Below the pieces are notes generated by a model. It searched no databases and was not told where the DNA came from. It was given only the letters and a program-made list of their open reading frames with translations. A stretch of DNA of 64,000 nt from Bettongia penicillata ogilbyi. Lineage: Eukaryota; Chordata; Mammalia; Diprotodontia; Potoroidae. This document shows positions 10,796 through 23,900 of the stretch, piece by piece. Every line of letters starts with the position of its first letter. Positions within the stretch are counted from its first letter, which is position 1. The translations under genes and the position numbers were made by a program. The stretch is from NCBI GenBank assembly GCA_023548195.1, contig JAJHZJ010000575.1:3163859-3227858 (forward strand). The letters are read 5' to 3'.

Positions 10796-11932
10796 GTGAG
10801 TCTAGTCGAAGCTTGCTCTGGACTAGACACCTTTGGAGGCCAACAGTGAGACAAGAATCCTGGATCCTAGTCCAGGCCTGGCCCTTTCCTCCCTGGGATC
10901 ACAAGCAAATGTCAGGGAGAAACTGAGGCTCGTGGCTGTCTCAGCCACATCATCCATACTGTGGGAATTCTACCCAGCTGCCAAGGGCCAGTGGAGAGGG
11001 GAGGGTGATCTGGGAGGTCAGGACTGATGGTGAGTTGGACTATGAAGAGAGATGATGCCTCAACTCTCTGGGGTATTGGCTGAGAGTGGAAAAGTCTCTG
11101 GAGAACTCAAGTGAGTCATCTTTCATGAGAACCAGTCATTGGTCTTCTTGGAAAAAGTAATCAATCAGGAAGGAATCAGACTGGTCAGATGAGTTCTCTT
11201 TCCCCCAGAAGGAGGACACACATGTAGACAAAAATAGCCAGAGTGACTATATGAATCCATGGTGTGGTCATGGCTAAAAGGCTGCGCCTGGAGTCAAGAT
11301 GACCTGAGTTCCAATTGCACCACAGCAAAATCAGGTGTGTGACCCAGGGTGAATCATTGAACTTTACCAAGTCTCAGTCTCCTTATCTGAAAATGGGAAT
11401 AATAGCCTCTTGCTCCCTGGTTTTGTGACCCCAGAGACTGCTGCTACCAGCCTCAGATGCCTCAGATCTATTATTCTAAGGTCTGGGACTCATTCGAGTA
11501 AAGGTCATTTCCAGCTACATCAATGATTCTCTGACCACGTGTGTGACTTGGGCTTGGCACTTAACCTCTCTGGGCCTCAGTTTCCCCTTTTGTAAAATGA
11601 GAGGGTTAGACTAGATGGTTCCTAGGGTCCTTCTGGTCCTCCTGAGCTCCAGGTCTCTGGCTTCTGACCCCTCTCTGGACTGTAGCTTCCACATCTGTAA
11701 AATGAGGGAGTGGGATCATTTTCCACATTCTCCATATTTATAATTCATGATCATCCTCATTACCTAGAGGACTCAGCTCACAAGAGCCTGAAATGATACA
11801 CTGAGAAGGAGGCTGGGTGGGGCAGGGAGGCAGAGACAATGGCTTTCCCTCCACAGGTCCACCATATTGATTCCTCTGCTCTCCCCTTTGAGGCAGGTTG
11901 GGGTGCAGGGAGGACGTGTTTGTACCAAAGCT

Positions 11933-12706
11933 ATGGTGAGGAACATGGATGACCTGGACTTCTGCCTGCAGTCGCATCCCCAGGACATCCTGGAAGGGCT
12001 ACGGGCCTTCCGCACTCACCCCAAGTTGTCAGATATCACCCTGCTGGTCGGGAGCCAGGCATTCCCGTGCCACCGCAGTCTCCTGGCCCTCTGCAGCCCC
12101 TACTTCCATGCCATGTTTGCAGGGGACTTTGCTGAGAGCATCGCTGCCCAGGTGGAGCTCCCGGATGTGGACCCCAGCACTATGGGCATGCTGCTGGACT
12201 TTGTATACACAGGGAGGCTCACCATCAACCAGAACAATGTGGAGGCTCTGACCCAGACATCCAACCGGCTCCATTTTCCTGCTGTGCAGAAAGTGTGCAG
12301 CCGCTACCTGCAGCAACAGATAGATGCCACCAACTGCCTGGGTATCTGCGACTTTGGGGAGCGCCATGGCTGCCCAGAAGTGTCTTCCAAGGCCTGGTCC
12401 TTCTTGCAGGAGAACTTTGAGGCTGTGTCTCAGGAAGAGGAGTTCCTGCAGTTGTCCAAAGACAGGCTGGCTGCCTACCTGGCCAATGAGCTGCTCCAGG
12501 TGCGGGAGGAGAAGAGTCGAGCAGAGGCCCTGCTCAGGTGGGTGAGGCACGAGGAGGCAGCCCGAGCCTGCTATCTGCCTGAGCTGCTGGACTTGGTGCA
12601 CCTGGTTTCTCTCCCCGATCAATTCCGGCAGCACCTACTCTGCACGGAACCTCTGACTCGGGCTTCTGAGGCTTGCAAGGCGGTGATCTCCCAGCACCAG
12701 AGCCCG
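11933..12706 (+). CDS. KLHL30: KLHL30 coding exon 1: BTB and BACK domains
   Basis: 258 codons, from the ATG to the donor CCG|GTCAGT (phase 0). The BTB signature [27 protein letters not shown] and DFVYTGRL is followed by the BACK helices ([30 protein letters not shown]). The frame runs on 23 codons past the donor into the intron, so a translated read that ignores splicing would be too long. Confidence 0.95.
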
Positions 12707-14799
12707 GTCAGTGATGGGTATGGATGGGTGCTAGGGTCCCTGATCCATAGGGACCCTGACTGTGAGTGGGGCTAAGGAGGAAAAGATGAATACTGTTTCT
12801 CAGGGCCAGAGGAGCTTCCTGATCTTCAACCCCGTGTCAAATGGCTGGTAGCCAGTCACCTGTATCTGTCCCTCTCTGGGGTCCTCAATCATATGAGAAA
12901 CTAGTCATGGAGGTTGTGTGTGTGTTTATATGTATACATGCATGTATATGTATATATTGAGAGAGAGAGAGACAGAGAAACAGAGAAGACACAGACACAG
13001 ACAGAGACAGAGACAGAGAGTCAGGAGATGGAATGATGAGTGCAAGGAAAGCTAGAAATGAGCAAAGACCCCAGACCAGAGAGCAGAAAGAGAGAGGGCG
13101 ATGAACGAGATTGACAGGTTGGAACGTAGAGTATGTGAAAAGAAGTATCTCTGGGTCAAATGGTAGTAGCAGTTTTATGCCCCTTTGGGTGTAGTTCCAA
13201 ATTGTTCTCCAGAATGTTTGGACCAGTCAACAGTTACACAAACAGTGCATTAGTATCCCTATTTTTCCACATCCTCTTTAGTATTTGTCATTTTCTTTTT
13301 TCTGCCATGTTAGCCTATCTAATAGGCCAGAATTACTTAAATTTGCATTTTTCTAATCAATAGTGCTTTAGAGGACTTTTTCATGTAGACTATTGGTAGC
13401 TTTGATTTCTTCTCCTGAAAACTCATAGCCTTTGACCACTTATCCATTGGGTGATGGCTCTTCTTTTCACAAATTTGGCTCAGCTACCTGTATATTTAAG
13501 GAATGAGACTTTTATCAGAAAAATTTGCTATAAACCTCCCCTCCCCCCAGTTTCCTGCTTTCCTTCTAATTCTGGCTTCATTGGTTTTGTTTGTGCAAAA
13601 CCTTTTAATTTCATGCAATTGAAATTATCCATTTTACTTCCTGTGATCCTTCCTATCTCTTGTTTCACAAACTTCCTTTATCCATACATCTAACAGGGAA
13701 AATTTTCCATGCTCCACTAATGTGGAGACCCTTTATGTCTAAAACATTTACCCATTTGGACTTTATCTTGGCATATTGTGTGAAACATTTTTCTATACCT
13801 AGTTTCTGCCAAATTGCTTTCTAGTTTTCCAAGCAATTTTTGTCGGATAGTGAGCTCTTGCCCCCCAAGCTTGGATCTTTGGGTTTATTTAACACTAGGT
13901 TATCATGGTCACTTACTACTGTGTATTGTGTACCCAATTCATTCCAATGATACATCACTCTCTTAGCTTTTTTTTTTTTTTATGATTACTGCTTTGTAAC
14001 ATCGCTTGGAATCTGGTAGTTAGGCTGCCTTCCTTAACATTTTTTCCCCATTGATTCCCTTGATATTCTTAATTTTTGCTCTTCTAGATGAGTTTTGTTA
14101 TCAATTTTTATAGCTTTTTAAAATAATTCTGTGTTAGTTTGATTGGTTCTAGCACTGAATAAGTAAATTGACTTAGGTAGAATTGTCATTTTTGTTATAT
14201 TGACTTGACCTACCCATGAGCAATTAATATTTCTTCAGTTGTTTAGATTTGTCTTTATTTGTGTGAAAAGCATTTTGTAATTGTGTTCTAGAATCAGGGT
14301 TGAAAGACTTCCCGCTGTTCTCCTTTTAATCTACATCTTTCATGCTCTTGGCCTGACAGTCTTCGATGATGCTTCCGCAGAAGCTGGAGGAAGTTCTGGT
14401 GATAGTAGGGGGGCGAGCCCTGGAAGATTCAGAAGATGAGGAAAGTCATGAGGAGCCTCCGCCCATTTCCAGGAATTGTGCCTTCTATAACACAAAGTCC
14501 AGTAAGTACCTGAGGAGAAGAAAGGATGCTGGGGGCACCTCTGGAGCAGGAAGGGACCCATCTAAGCCAACCTCTGCATTTTACAGATGAGGAAACTGAG
14601 ACACAGAAAGGGAAAATGACTTGTCCAGTGTTATATGGGTAATAAGTGACAAAGTGGAGTTTAGAAAAGAGGTCTCCAGGAGTCATATATTCTCTTTCTT
14701 CCTTCCTTCTTTTCTTTTTTCTTTCCTTTCTCCTTTCTTCTCTTTCTTTTTCTTTTTCCCTTTCCTTCCTTTCTTCCTTTCTTTTTCTTTCTTCCTTTT

Positions 14800-14833
<34 letters not shown>

Positions 14834-14901
14834 TTCCTTCCTTCCTTCCTTCCTTCCTTCCTTCCTTCCTTCCTTCCTTCCTTTCTTTCTTTCTTTCTTT
14901 C

Positions 14902-14986
<85 letters not shown>

Positions 14987-17900
14987 TTTCCATTTCCTTT
15001 CTTCTCTCTTCCCTTTCCTTCCTCATACAGAATACCTTGAACTTTTATTCTTATTTTTATATTCTTGCAATCTCAACAGATAACCTAACTCATTTCATTA
15101 TAGATTTTATGACAAGATAGACTTGAAACTCCACTGAAGAAGCAGCTGGCAAACTGTACACTGCTTCTTAGACCCAATGTGCTTTGATGGGGACCAATAT
15201 AGTTTGCTTTGTCCTGGGGCAAGAGCCAAATCCCAGGGAACAGAAACTCCTCTGAGGCTTCTGGTCCCCAATGTGCCCCTTACTGGATATGTAGCCTGTA
15301 TACATCATTTACATTCTTTGGGTCTTACTTGTCTTATCTGTGAAATGGGAACAGTAATTACATGAGGCCTTGAAGGACATATGGATCCAGGAAGGGCCTG
15401 TCAAACTCGAGGCTCCCATGATCTTCTCCTTTCCTCCGAGCTCTCTCCAGCAGCCTGGAAGGCTGGTCCTCAGCACCCTCCTTCTTTTCCCCTCCTATGA
15501 CTGGGCGGCAGTCAAGGTTCTCAGAGAGTTCTGGGAGCCGGTTGTCCAGGACAATGGAGGAGAAGCCAGGGCTTTAAACAAGCCTAGCCACGAGTAGTGA
15601 CAAGTTCAGGGTCCTCTTGTGTGTGTTTTCTCCTTCTCAAGAGCAGTAGCGGGTCATGTATGTGAGGAGCAGTCATGGGCTGGGAAGGACAAGACCTCTC
15701 TTTTCATCCCTCCATCTCCCCATCACCAACCCCAAGATCAGGAATGTTTAACATGGGCTCCTCATGCCCGCAGGGAGTCTGAAAAGAGATTTGGGGAAGT
15801 CCCTGAACTTGGGTGGGAAAAATTATGTTCATTTTTACTAACCTTTCCTTTCCTGTGCAATGCAATGCATTTTATTTTATGTATTTTAAGACATTATTTT
15901 GAAAATGGGTTGGTAGGCTTCACCAGACTGCCAAAAATCTGACACTAACATAAAAATTTCAATGCGATCCCTAAGCTGAGCCTGCCCTCCAGTCTGGACC
16001 AGTCCCCATTTTCTCCCTCTAGCCTGGATCACTGCCACCTTCTCCCTCCTCTCCTCCTTCCCCCTCATAGTTGTCTGAGCCACCAATAATTCTGTGGGTA
16101 ACTGGCCAGGTAAACTCATTCAATCACACATTCATTCACTCATTCATCAACAAATATTCCCTGACTGACTATTGTTTGATACACCATGTTGGGCTAAATC
16201 CCAGAGAGAAACAAAAAACTGCAAGGCCCTATCTGCCCAGTAAGGTCTACACAGCTTATGGTGCTCACTTTGGCCTCTTTTCTTGCTGTGATTGGTGGGG
16301 TAGCTAACTCCCATATGGAATAATAATAACAATGCTAAATAATTTTATAGCTCTTTACAAATATTAATTATCTTTGCCCTTATAACAGCCCTGGAAGGGG
16401 AATCACTTTTATTATCCCCATTTTGCAGTTGAAGAAACTGAGGCAGATGGAAGTTAAATGACTTGCCCAGGCTTGCTTAGCTACCAAGTGTCTGAATCTG
16501 GATTTGAATCCACTCTATCCACTGCTCCACACAGCTATAGGAGGCTCAGTGCTTTAACTCCAAAAACATTTACAATGGCAACATGCATATGATAACTAAT
16601 ATTTCTGAACCATTCTAAGGCTCACAAAACACTTCACATATATAATTTTCTAAATCTAATGTAGGAGTTTAATGAACAACATGTAGGTCAGTAAGAGGAA
16701 CTTTTTGGGGCAGGGTCCCCTTTAAATCACACCACCTAGATGCTCATGGATGGCTCCTGTGTGGCTGTCCCTGGCACATCCTGTGGTTTGAGACACAGTT
16801 AGCTTATGCTGAAGTTTGCCTTTATGGAAACGGACTATTCCACATGCATAATCTCATCTGATTCCCAAAACTGCTCTTTAGTACAAGCATCACCGAAGCT
16901 CCCATTTTGCAAATGAGAAGACTTGAGGCTCGGGTAGTCATGCAACTTGATCAAGGTCACACAGCTCAGTCAGTGGATGAGCCAGGCCTTGGACGCAGGG
17001 CCTCCACCTCCAAGTCCAAGGCTTGACACAGCTCCTCTGCTAAGTTCCGGAGAAATGCCTGACCCCAAATCAGCCTGAACCAAGTTCTGCTGAGCTTGGA
17101 GTAGGACAGGGTTCTTACTTAGCCCTGCCTCCTTTTCCTCCTCTATCCAGTAACTATAATGACGATGACAATGAGAATAATAGAGGACGCTTTGTACCCC
17201 AGCTCCTTCGAAAGTGACATCATGATCATGGTGAGAGGTAACACTTCTTTGTCTCTCTGATGCTCGTGAAGTCCTCGGCAGTGATGGAGATTCACAACAG
17301 CCCCGTGACGTACGGGCAGCAGGCACGGCTACCCCCATTTTACAGATGAAGGAGATGAGACTCAGAAACATGGACTAACCTCTTCATGGTCACAAGGCTT
17401 GTAAGTCAGGGAAGACTTGACCCCAGAGGTGCTGGATTCTAAGTGCCGAACATCAGATGTACACCGTTATCTTCCCCTCCCCCTGCCAAGATGCCATTTC
17501 AATACCATGTAACTGGAATTCCTCCTGGTGTGGAAGATGAGGCTTCGGATCTAGCATGGTTTTTTTGAGTTTTTTCATCTCCAGAGCTTCCCCAGATCCC
17601 TGCTCTCGAGATCAGTGAAGGTCATGTGTGGCTCATCACATCACACCCCCGACCATCTCCTTCCCAGTTGCCTCACTCAGGCACCCCTTCTTTGCCCTCC
17701 TCCCCCCACTCCACCACCTCCCCTTTCCAGTTCTGGAAGTATCGTCAAATCGACATTGCCATTCTTGCTGGAGGGGGCTTATTGATCTACTGCCCCATGG
17801 TGCTGCTCACTAGCATCCCTGGGACTTTCCAGACCCAAAAGTGACAACCACATCTCCTGATGCTGCTTTTGCCATCATTAGGATAGAAGATCCTAAAAGA

Positions 17901-20900
17901 CCGGGTTTGTTGTCCTCCCCCCCAGCATGTAGCACAGCGCTTGGCACGTAGGAAACTTTGTTTAAAAAATATTGTTTCCTTCCTTCATGTTCAGACCTAC
18001 GATTTTTCATTGATTGATTGATTGATTCGTTCATTCATTCACCTATGATATCATTGGTGTAGTTTCTGGAGAGAAAACTCCCTTTATTCACGCAGATTTC
18101 CACCTGCTCTGCAACCTTTAGCCTTAGAGGACTGAGAGGTTAAGTGAGTCAAGATGCCTGGGTTCAACTCCTGCCTGTGAGACCTGCCGACTGAGCTTCT
18201 GGAAAATGGGGCTGGTGGTGCCTGCACTGCTGGGTGCACTGGGCTGTTGGGAGGCTTTGATGAGATCGTCGATGTAGATTCGCTCATGAGCCTTGAAGGG
18301 CTGTTGACAGACAATGCATAATTTTGCTGAGGCCCCTTTTATTACCCATTTGCCCATCCTTTGGCAGCCTAGAGCCAAGATGACATGTTCTGGTTCCTTG
18401 GTGATGAAGCCCGACAACAGGACAGACACATAGGCAGAGGATGTTATACTTGGACAGAGATCCTGCGCCTGGAAGGCGTTTCCATGGGGACAAAACCACT
18501 GTGCCTGTGTCCCCCAGAACAATCTGCAGCTGGACAGACAGTGACGTCTCTCTCCATGAGAACTTGGCTAGATTTCTAGGTGCCCAGGGAGGTGGGAGTG
18601 GGGAGTGATCAGGCCATGTGCTGCCTGGACAAAGAGAGCAAAGCCCCTTGGCACTGTCAGTTTGGAATCTGGACGCTGCCTTCAGGGCCTCACTGGAATG
18701 GGCCAGCAAGCCCTCCTCTGGTCAGCAGCCCCTGACGCCACACATGGGCACTGTCAAAACTGGTCCCCAGTAGGATTCTGGTTAAGGAAAGGAGCCCTGG
18801 GAGCATGAGAGATTGGCGACTGAGATAATGTGATGAGCTCTCTTGGCCCACTGGGCCCAGCAGCTGTGGCCTGCCCGGATCAGAGGCTGCCTGGCATGCC
18901 ACCAGGCAGCCCAGTGAGACAATGGTCTGGCCTTTTTCTCTGCCCTCCCAGGGTGACCCAAACATGAATCAGAAGGGACATGATCTGGGCAAGATGACGC
19001 AAGTGGGGGCATAAACTCAGTACATGGAGCAAACCAATTTATCTCAAAGCACCAAAAGTCAGAAATGTCTCCTAGTTAGCACCTCAGGGGGTGTGGGGGA
19101 TGGGGAACAACAAAGAACCCTAGGAGGGTTCTATAGCCTACCCTCACTCAGCAGGCAAGCTCCATTATCCATAGCATTTCTATTCACCAATTTAAGCCAA
19201 GCAGCATTTATTAATTAACTTGTGAGGGATAATACCCCGTGCTAAGAACTGCGATGCAAAGACCAGAAGTCCTTTCCCTTGACTTCTACAGATAAGACCA
19301 CTAGAGGATAGGCAGCTCTAGCAACCAAGAGAGTGGGGAAGGGCTTCCTATAGCTCTTAAGTAGAGTAGCAATTCTAAGAAACAGAGCAAGGAAGGAGTA
19401 CACTTCAGGCTTTGGGCTAGAAGATAAGAGGAGTAGAGGTGGATGTAAAATGCTGACTTCAGAAATCAGCGCATAGACCAGTTTGGCTGAAGTATGATGT
19501 CTGTGAAGGAAAATCCAGCGAAGCGAGACTGAAAAGGTGTTTAGAAGCCATTCTGTGGAGAGCATTGAAGGCCAAGTTAAAGAGTTTATCATTTATCTGG
19601 GAGGCAATGGGCAGTCAGTGGGGCATGTGCTGGAGAAGAGGACCTAGGACCTGTGTGGTCAATGGTCCATCTACCCAAACAATTAATACCTCTTTGCTAC
19701 GTACTGCAAGAGTCATTACCTCCCTTTTATGGATGAGCATCCTGATGTCCAAGGTCACACTGCCTATGAGATTCTTGTTCCTCCTCTTCCACCCAGGCCT
19801 CCCTTGGGCTAGCAACCTTTCTGCGGCACCATGTGGCCATGGGCCTCATCCCGGTTACCTCTGTTCACTTCAACCTTTCCCCATCCCTGGGAGTTGAGAT
19901 GAAATAAGGCAAGATGAAGGAATAAAACTTAATCTTTTGCAGTGGTAGATACTGTGTCTAGCTCTCAGAATTGTTGGGAAATTGACTTACTTTGCATATG
20001 AGGAAAACTGACCAACTTACCCATAATTATTAGGATCACAGGTCATAGATAGAGCTGGAAAGGACCTCCGAGGTCCAACCAATTTTACAGATAGGGAAAC
20101 TGAGGTCCAGACAGATTTAAGTGCTCTACCCAAAGTCAGCAGGTAGTGAGTTGTCACAGGTAGGATGTGAACCCAGGACCTCTGACTCCAGAGACAGTGT
20201 CTTTTCCACTCAGGATGAGTCTACTGTTTGGGACTTTGACTGCATCTCCTTATTAATGCTCACTGACAGGATTCAGGACATTTTCTATACTTGAGTACTT
20301 GACCTCTTTACATCTCACTGAAGATAAATGATTATTCTATTATATGAAGTCTTATCACCCTAGAGTAATTTGTAATTACTATTAGTAATTTGGGTGGGTA
20401 GGGGCTTGGGCCCCAGATTCAGTCCGAAAGAAGAACCATAGCAGAGAAAGCAGACCCAACAGTGGCCAGGTGGTGGTGGGGGGGCAAGTCTGTGCTGATT
20501 CACAGGTTTTTCCTGGACTTAGATGTAGGAGAGGGAAGTACCTGGACAGTGCTGGTTTCTGAGGGAGGAGAGGATTGAATACTTAATCCTCAAGATGGAG
20601 AAGCAGCAAGAGACTAAAGGTATGACAGCAGCAAAAACCTAGAATGTGTCCTCTTCTGCTATTTACCTGGTAGAGTTCTGATGGGAAATGGAATTGCATC
20701 TTTATCAACCCAAACTTTAAGAAAGTTAAAGGAAATGAAGGAAAGTCCAAGCCTTTAGGGTAAAACTATAGGAATGTAGGCCTATAAAGATCCCTGAGGG
20801 TAAAGGTGGGATTGAATGTGAAATTCTCCTCTCTTTCAATTCCCAATCTCCCTCCTAAATCAAGTACAAATGTGGGGGTAGTACTGTGAGGTTGGAGGTC

Positions 20901-23900
20901 TGTAGAGAACCCTGAGGTGAAAGTGGAACTCACTGGAGAGAAGGAGTGCATCCTGATTATTTATGGTCCAAAGTGAGTCTTTTGAGTTGTTTTTTAATCT
21001 TTCGGTGGGGTAGAGTACAGCTTGTCCTGCATCTGATATTTGTTGTTACCTTGAGTGCTTTCACAGGCCTAAATCCCTATAATTCGTATTTTTGGAAACC
21101 TAAGCATGAGCTACATTCTTAGGTTCTCAGAGGAAGAAATATGACTTGAGGTGAGGGGGAGCCCCCAAGACTGGACTTGGACCATGTAATCCCAAAGCTT
21201 GGGTTTCTGAGCTGTGGGTTACATCTGGAAAAGAGGCAAAAAATGTCTTATGATGGGAAAAGCAGCATGATGTAGTAGAGCAGGCATGTTGTCTGCAGTG
21301 GGAACATCTGGGTTGATCCTGGGTCTAGCATTTACTGCCAGTGCAATCTTGGGAAATCTATTTCCCTCCTTGGTCCTCAGGTTCTTTAAATGTAAATCCA
21401 GACGCCTTCCAAGGCCGTTCTAATTTTACAATTCTGAGGGAGGAGAACAGTTCTAATTCTGTGAGCCTATGAAGAGATTCATCATGAAGTGCAATAACAT
21501 TTCTAGTTATGCCACTGAAAAGGACTGAAAACTACCTGGGGAACTTCCACAGCGAAGGTGTCCTCTTGTTGGCACCTCCCTGTAGGGTGAGCGAGGAAGA
21601 ACAAGACCGTCCTCTGTACTCTGAGCTCAAGTCTGTTGGAAACAGTTTCTTACTTGCAATTATTCCAACAAAACATTTATTTTCAGCTCAGAGCGAGAAA
21701 TGTCCAAACTGACAGAGTCCCCTCATGTCACAGCCGTTGCTCTGAGATGAGGCACTTTGGGACTATATGCTTCTTGCATCTATATGCTTCTTGCACAGAG
21801 AGAGTTTCATGCTCAAGTCTGAGCAGGGGCCCACAGCTGAGGGACCCCTTTCGTGAACAGCTTCTTTCAATAAACTGAGCATCAGTTAAATTGTGGGTGA
21901 CATTTCCCAAACTATTCACTCCATCCAAGAGTGGAGGGAGGAGATGACCTTAACTGCATGAACCTGTTTCCCATTCTAAGTCAGGAACTTTTGAATTCAT
22001 TCTTAACCTTCCACACAGCTTCCTAACAGGAACTGGTTGGTTTTAGGAGAAGGGGTAGAGGTAGGGGGAAAGATATAGGGGAGTTCCTTGTCGCCTGGAA
22101 GTTTAAGGGCTAATAAGTTCTCCTTTGGGGGCAGCTAGGGGGCACCATAGTCCCCAGAGAGCTGAACCTGGAGTCAGGACGGCTAATCTTCCTAAATTCA
22201 TATCCAGCCTCAGATGCTTACTAGCTGTATGACTCTGAGCAAGTCACTTCACCCTGTTTGCCTCAATTTCCTCATCTGTAAAACAAGCTGAAGAAGGAAA
22301 TGGCAGCTGGGTGGTGCAGTGGATAGAGTGCTATTCCTAAAGTCAAGAAGACCTGAGTTTAAGTGAACTAGATGATTAATAATTTAATCATGAGACTAGA
22401 TGGGCACCTAGTGAGATGGTACAGAGGTCAATGGTCTCATTGCTTGGACTTGATGTTCCTGATCAGATGGCACAGTCTTTAGTTCCCATTCCATCTTCTG
22501 ACATTCGCTCACCCCTTTCCTCCTTTCTTGTCAGAATGCTGGACGGCCCTTCCCGATTTCCCTGACTACCACAAATGGGGCTTTTCTCTCGTGGCGCTGA
22601 ACAATGATATTTATGTCACAGGTATGTAGGAGGAGGGAAACCATGCGTTCCAGCTCAGGGCCCTCCATGAGGGCTTTGATTTTAGGTCTCATTTCTGAGT
22701 TCTATTTCTTGCTCTCTGGAGTCCCTCGGGGGATCATGTATTCCATGCCACATTCTTCTGTCTAATTTGATGCCTCTCTAGGTTTATTTGGGGTCCTGGC
22801 TGTCAGTGGAGGGGCCTGGCCGTGAATTCTTGACCTGGGCCATCAGGGTCTGGGTGTGGTTCTCCCATCTCAGCAACTGGTTGCTTATACTCTTGAGTCT
22901 TCTGACAGCCTTACCTTCGTAACTGAGCAGAATCTGGACCTTTGCCTCAGTGCCCCTGGGCCTCCTTACCTCAGTTTTGCATGACTAACCCCCTATCTGT
23001 GGCCTTCCATCCTCTACCAGCTCCAACTCTTCATCAGGAAAGCTAAAGATGCTGCTGGACTGTCTATGTTTATTAAAAATTGAATTTCCTTTTCCTGGAA
23101 TTTCTCAGTTGTTGGTCTAAATAAGACTGGGCAAACCACTCATTTGATCTTGGTGACATTATTATCCCCATTTTACAGATGAGGAAAAGGAGGCCCCTAG
23201 TTATTGGTAGGACAGGGAATGCGTCTGGATGATTCTGGGTGGAGTGGATGGAGTCGGAAAGCCCTGGAGTCAAGCCTGGTCATTGTCACTTTACCTGCAT
23301 GACCACAGGCAAGTCCCCCCACTATCTGAAGCTTCATTTCTTCATCTGCACTGAAGGGATGGCACTAGTGCTCACCTCACAGGATTGTCACGGGATTCAG
23401 ATGAGCTAACAGACACAAGGTGCTTTATAAACCGTGACATCAGGGAGGTGATGCCAGCAAGACAGGGGTCCCCAAAGTCTTAGAACAGATTTAAGCTTTA
23501 AAAACTTAATTATTGAAGTTTCAAGGCTATGAAACTTAGAAGTCCGCTGACTTGGGGACACCTTGTGTATGAAGCTGGGATTAAACTGGGGGAGGTCCCT
23601 CTAGCTCCTCTTTGCCCATCTCCAGCCCCTTCTCATTTTTCCAAGCAGGCACCCCATAGGTGGAAGTTGCCTAGGACAATTTGAACTAGATGTTATAAAG
23701 AACTTGCCAGTGATTGGAGTCACCTCAAGGTGAAACAGGGCACCCTGAGACATAGTAGGTTCCCTTTCCCCAGAGGCTTTGAAGCCGTGATTGGATGAAG
23801 TCTTTGCCAGGGAGAGGAGATCTTGGCTTGAGAATCTTGTCCTGGTACAGGGTGAACCAGGTGACTCTATGTTTCCAGCTCTGAGCTGCTGGGGTTCTTT

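Larger units (their letters stand above)
1061..11932. other. ESPNL-KLHL30 spacer
   Basis: No protein gene is supported here. The spacer holds MIR/CORE-SINE fragments, a marsupial tRNA-type SINE, two tRNA-Phe-like sequences, several microsatellites, an L2-like piece, and a largely repeat-poor stretch at about 9380-10960 that I read as the KLHL30 promoter region. The short open frames are unrelated to each other and mostly lie in repeats. Confidence 0.6.
12707..14359. other. KLHL30: KLHL30 intron with L1 relic
   Basis: Contains a TG/TA and GACAGA microsatellite (12913-13022) and, for most of its length, a reverse-oriented LINE-1 fragment. No exon is seen. Confidence 0.85.
14502..22534. other. 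KLHL30: Large KLHL30 intron (8 kb)
   Basis: Contains a TTTC/TTCC repeat, several reverse MIR-like SINEs (about 16330-16545, 16840-17030, 20035-20215), a TTGA/TTCA repeat at 18010-18040 and a nested marsupial SINE at its right end. The stretches 15030-16080 and 17450-19900 show no repeat I can name and no exon I can support. Confidence 0.75.

Noticed and set aside
12029..12634. 201-codon minus-strand frame antisense to KLHL30 exon 1
   Set aside because: A shadow of a GC-rich coding exon; the plus strand carries the conserved BTB-BACK protein.
14661..15083. Phe/Ser/Leu frames (+) and Lys/Glu/Arg frame (-)
   Set aside because: Translations of the TTTC/TTCC repeat.
18124..18522. 132-codon minus-strand frame in a KLHL30 intron, without low complexity
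   Set aside because: I looked for a processed pseudogene. I recognise no family, the C-terminal part overlaps MIR-like sequence, and no frame continues upstream. A protein search would settle it.
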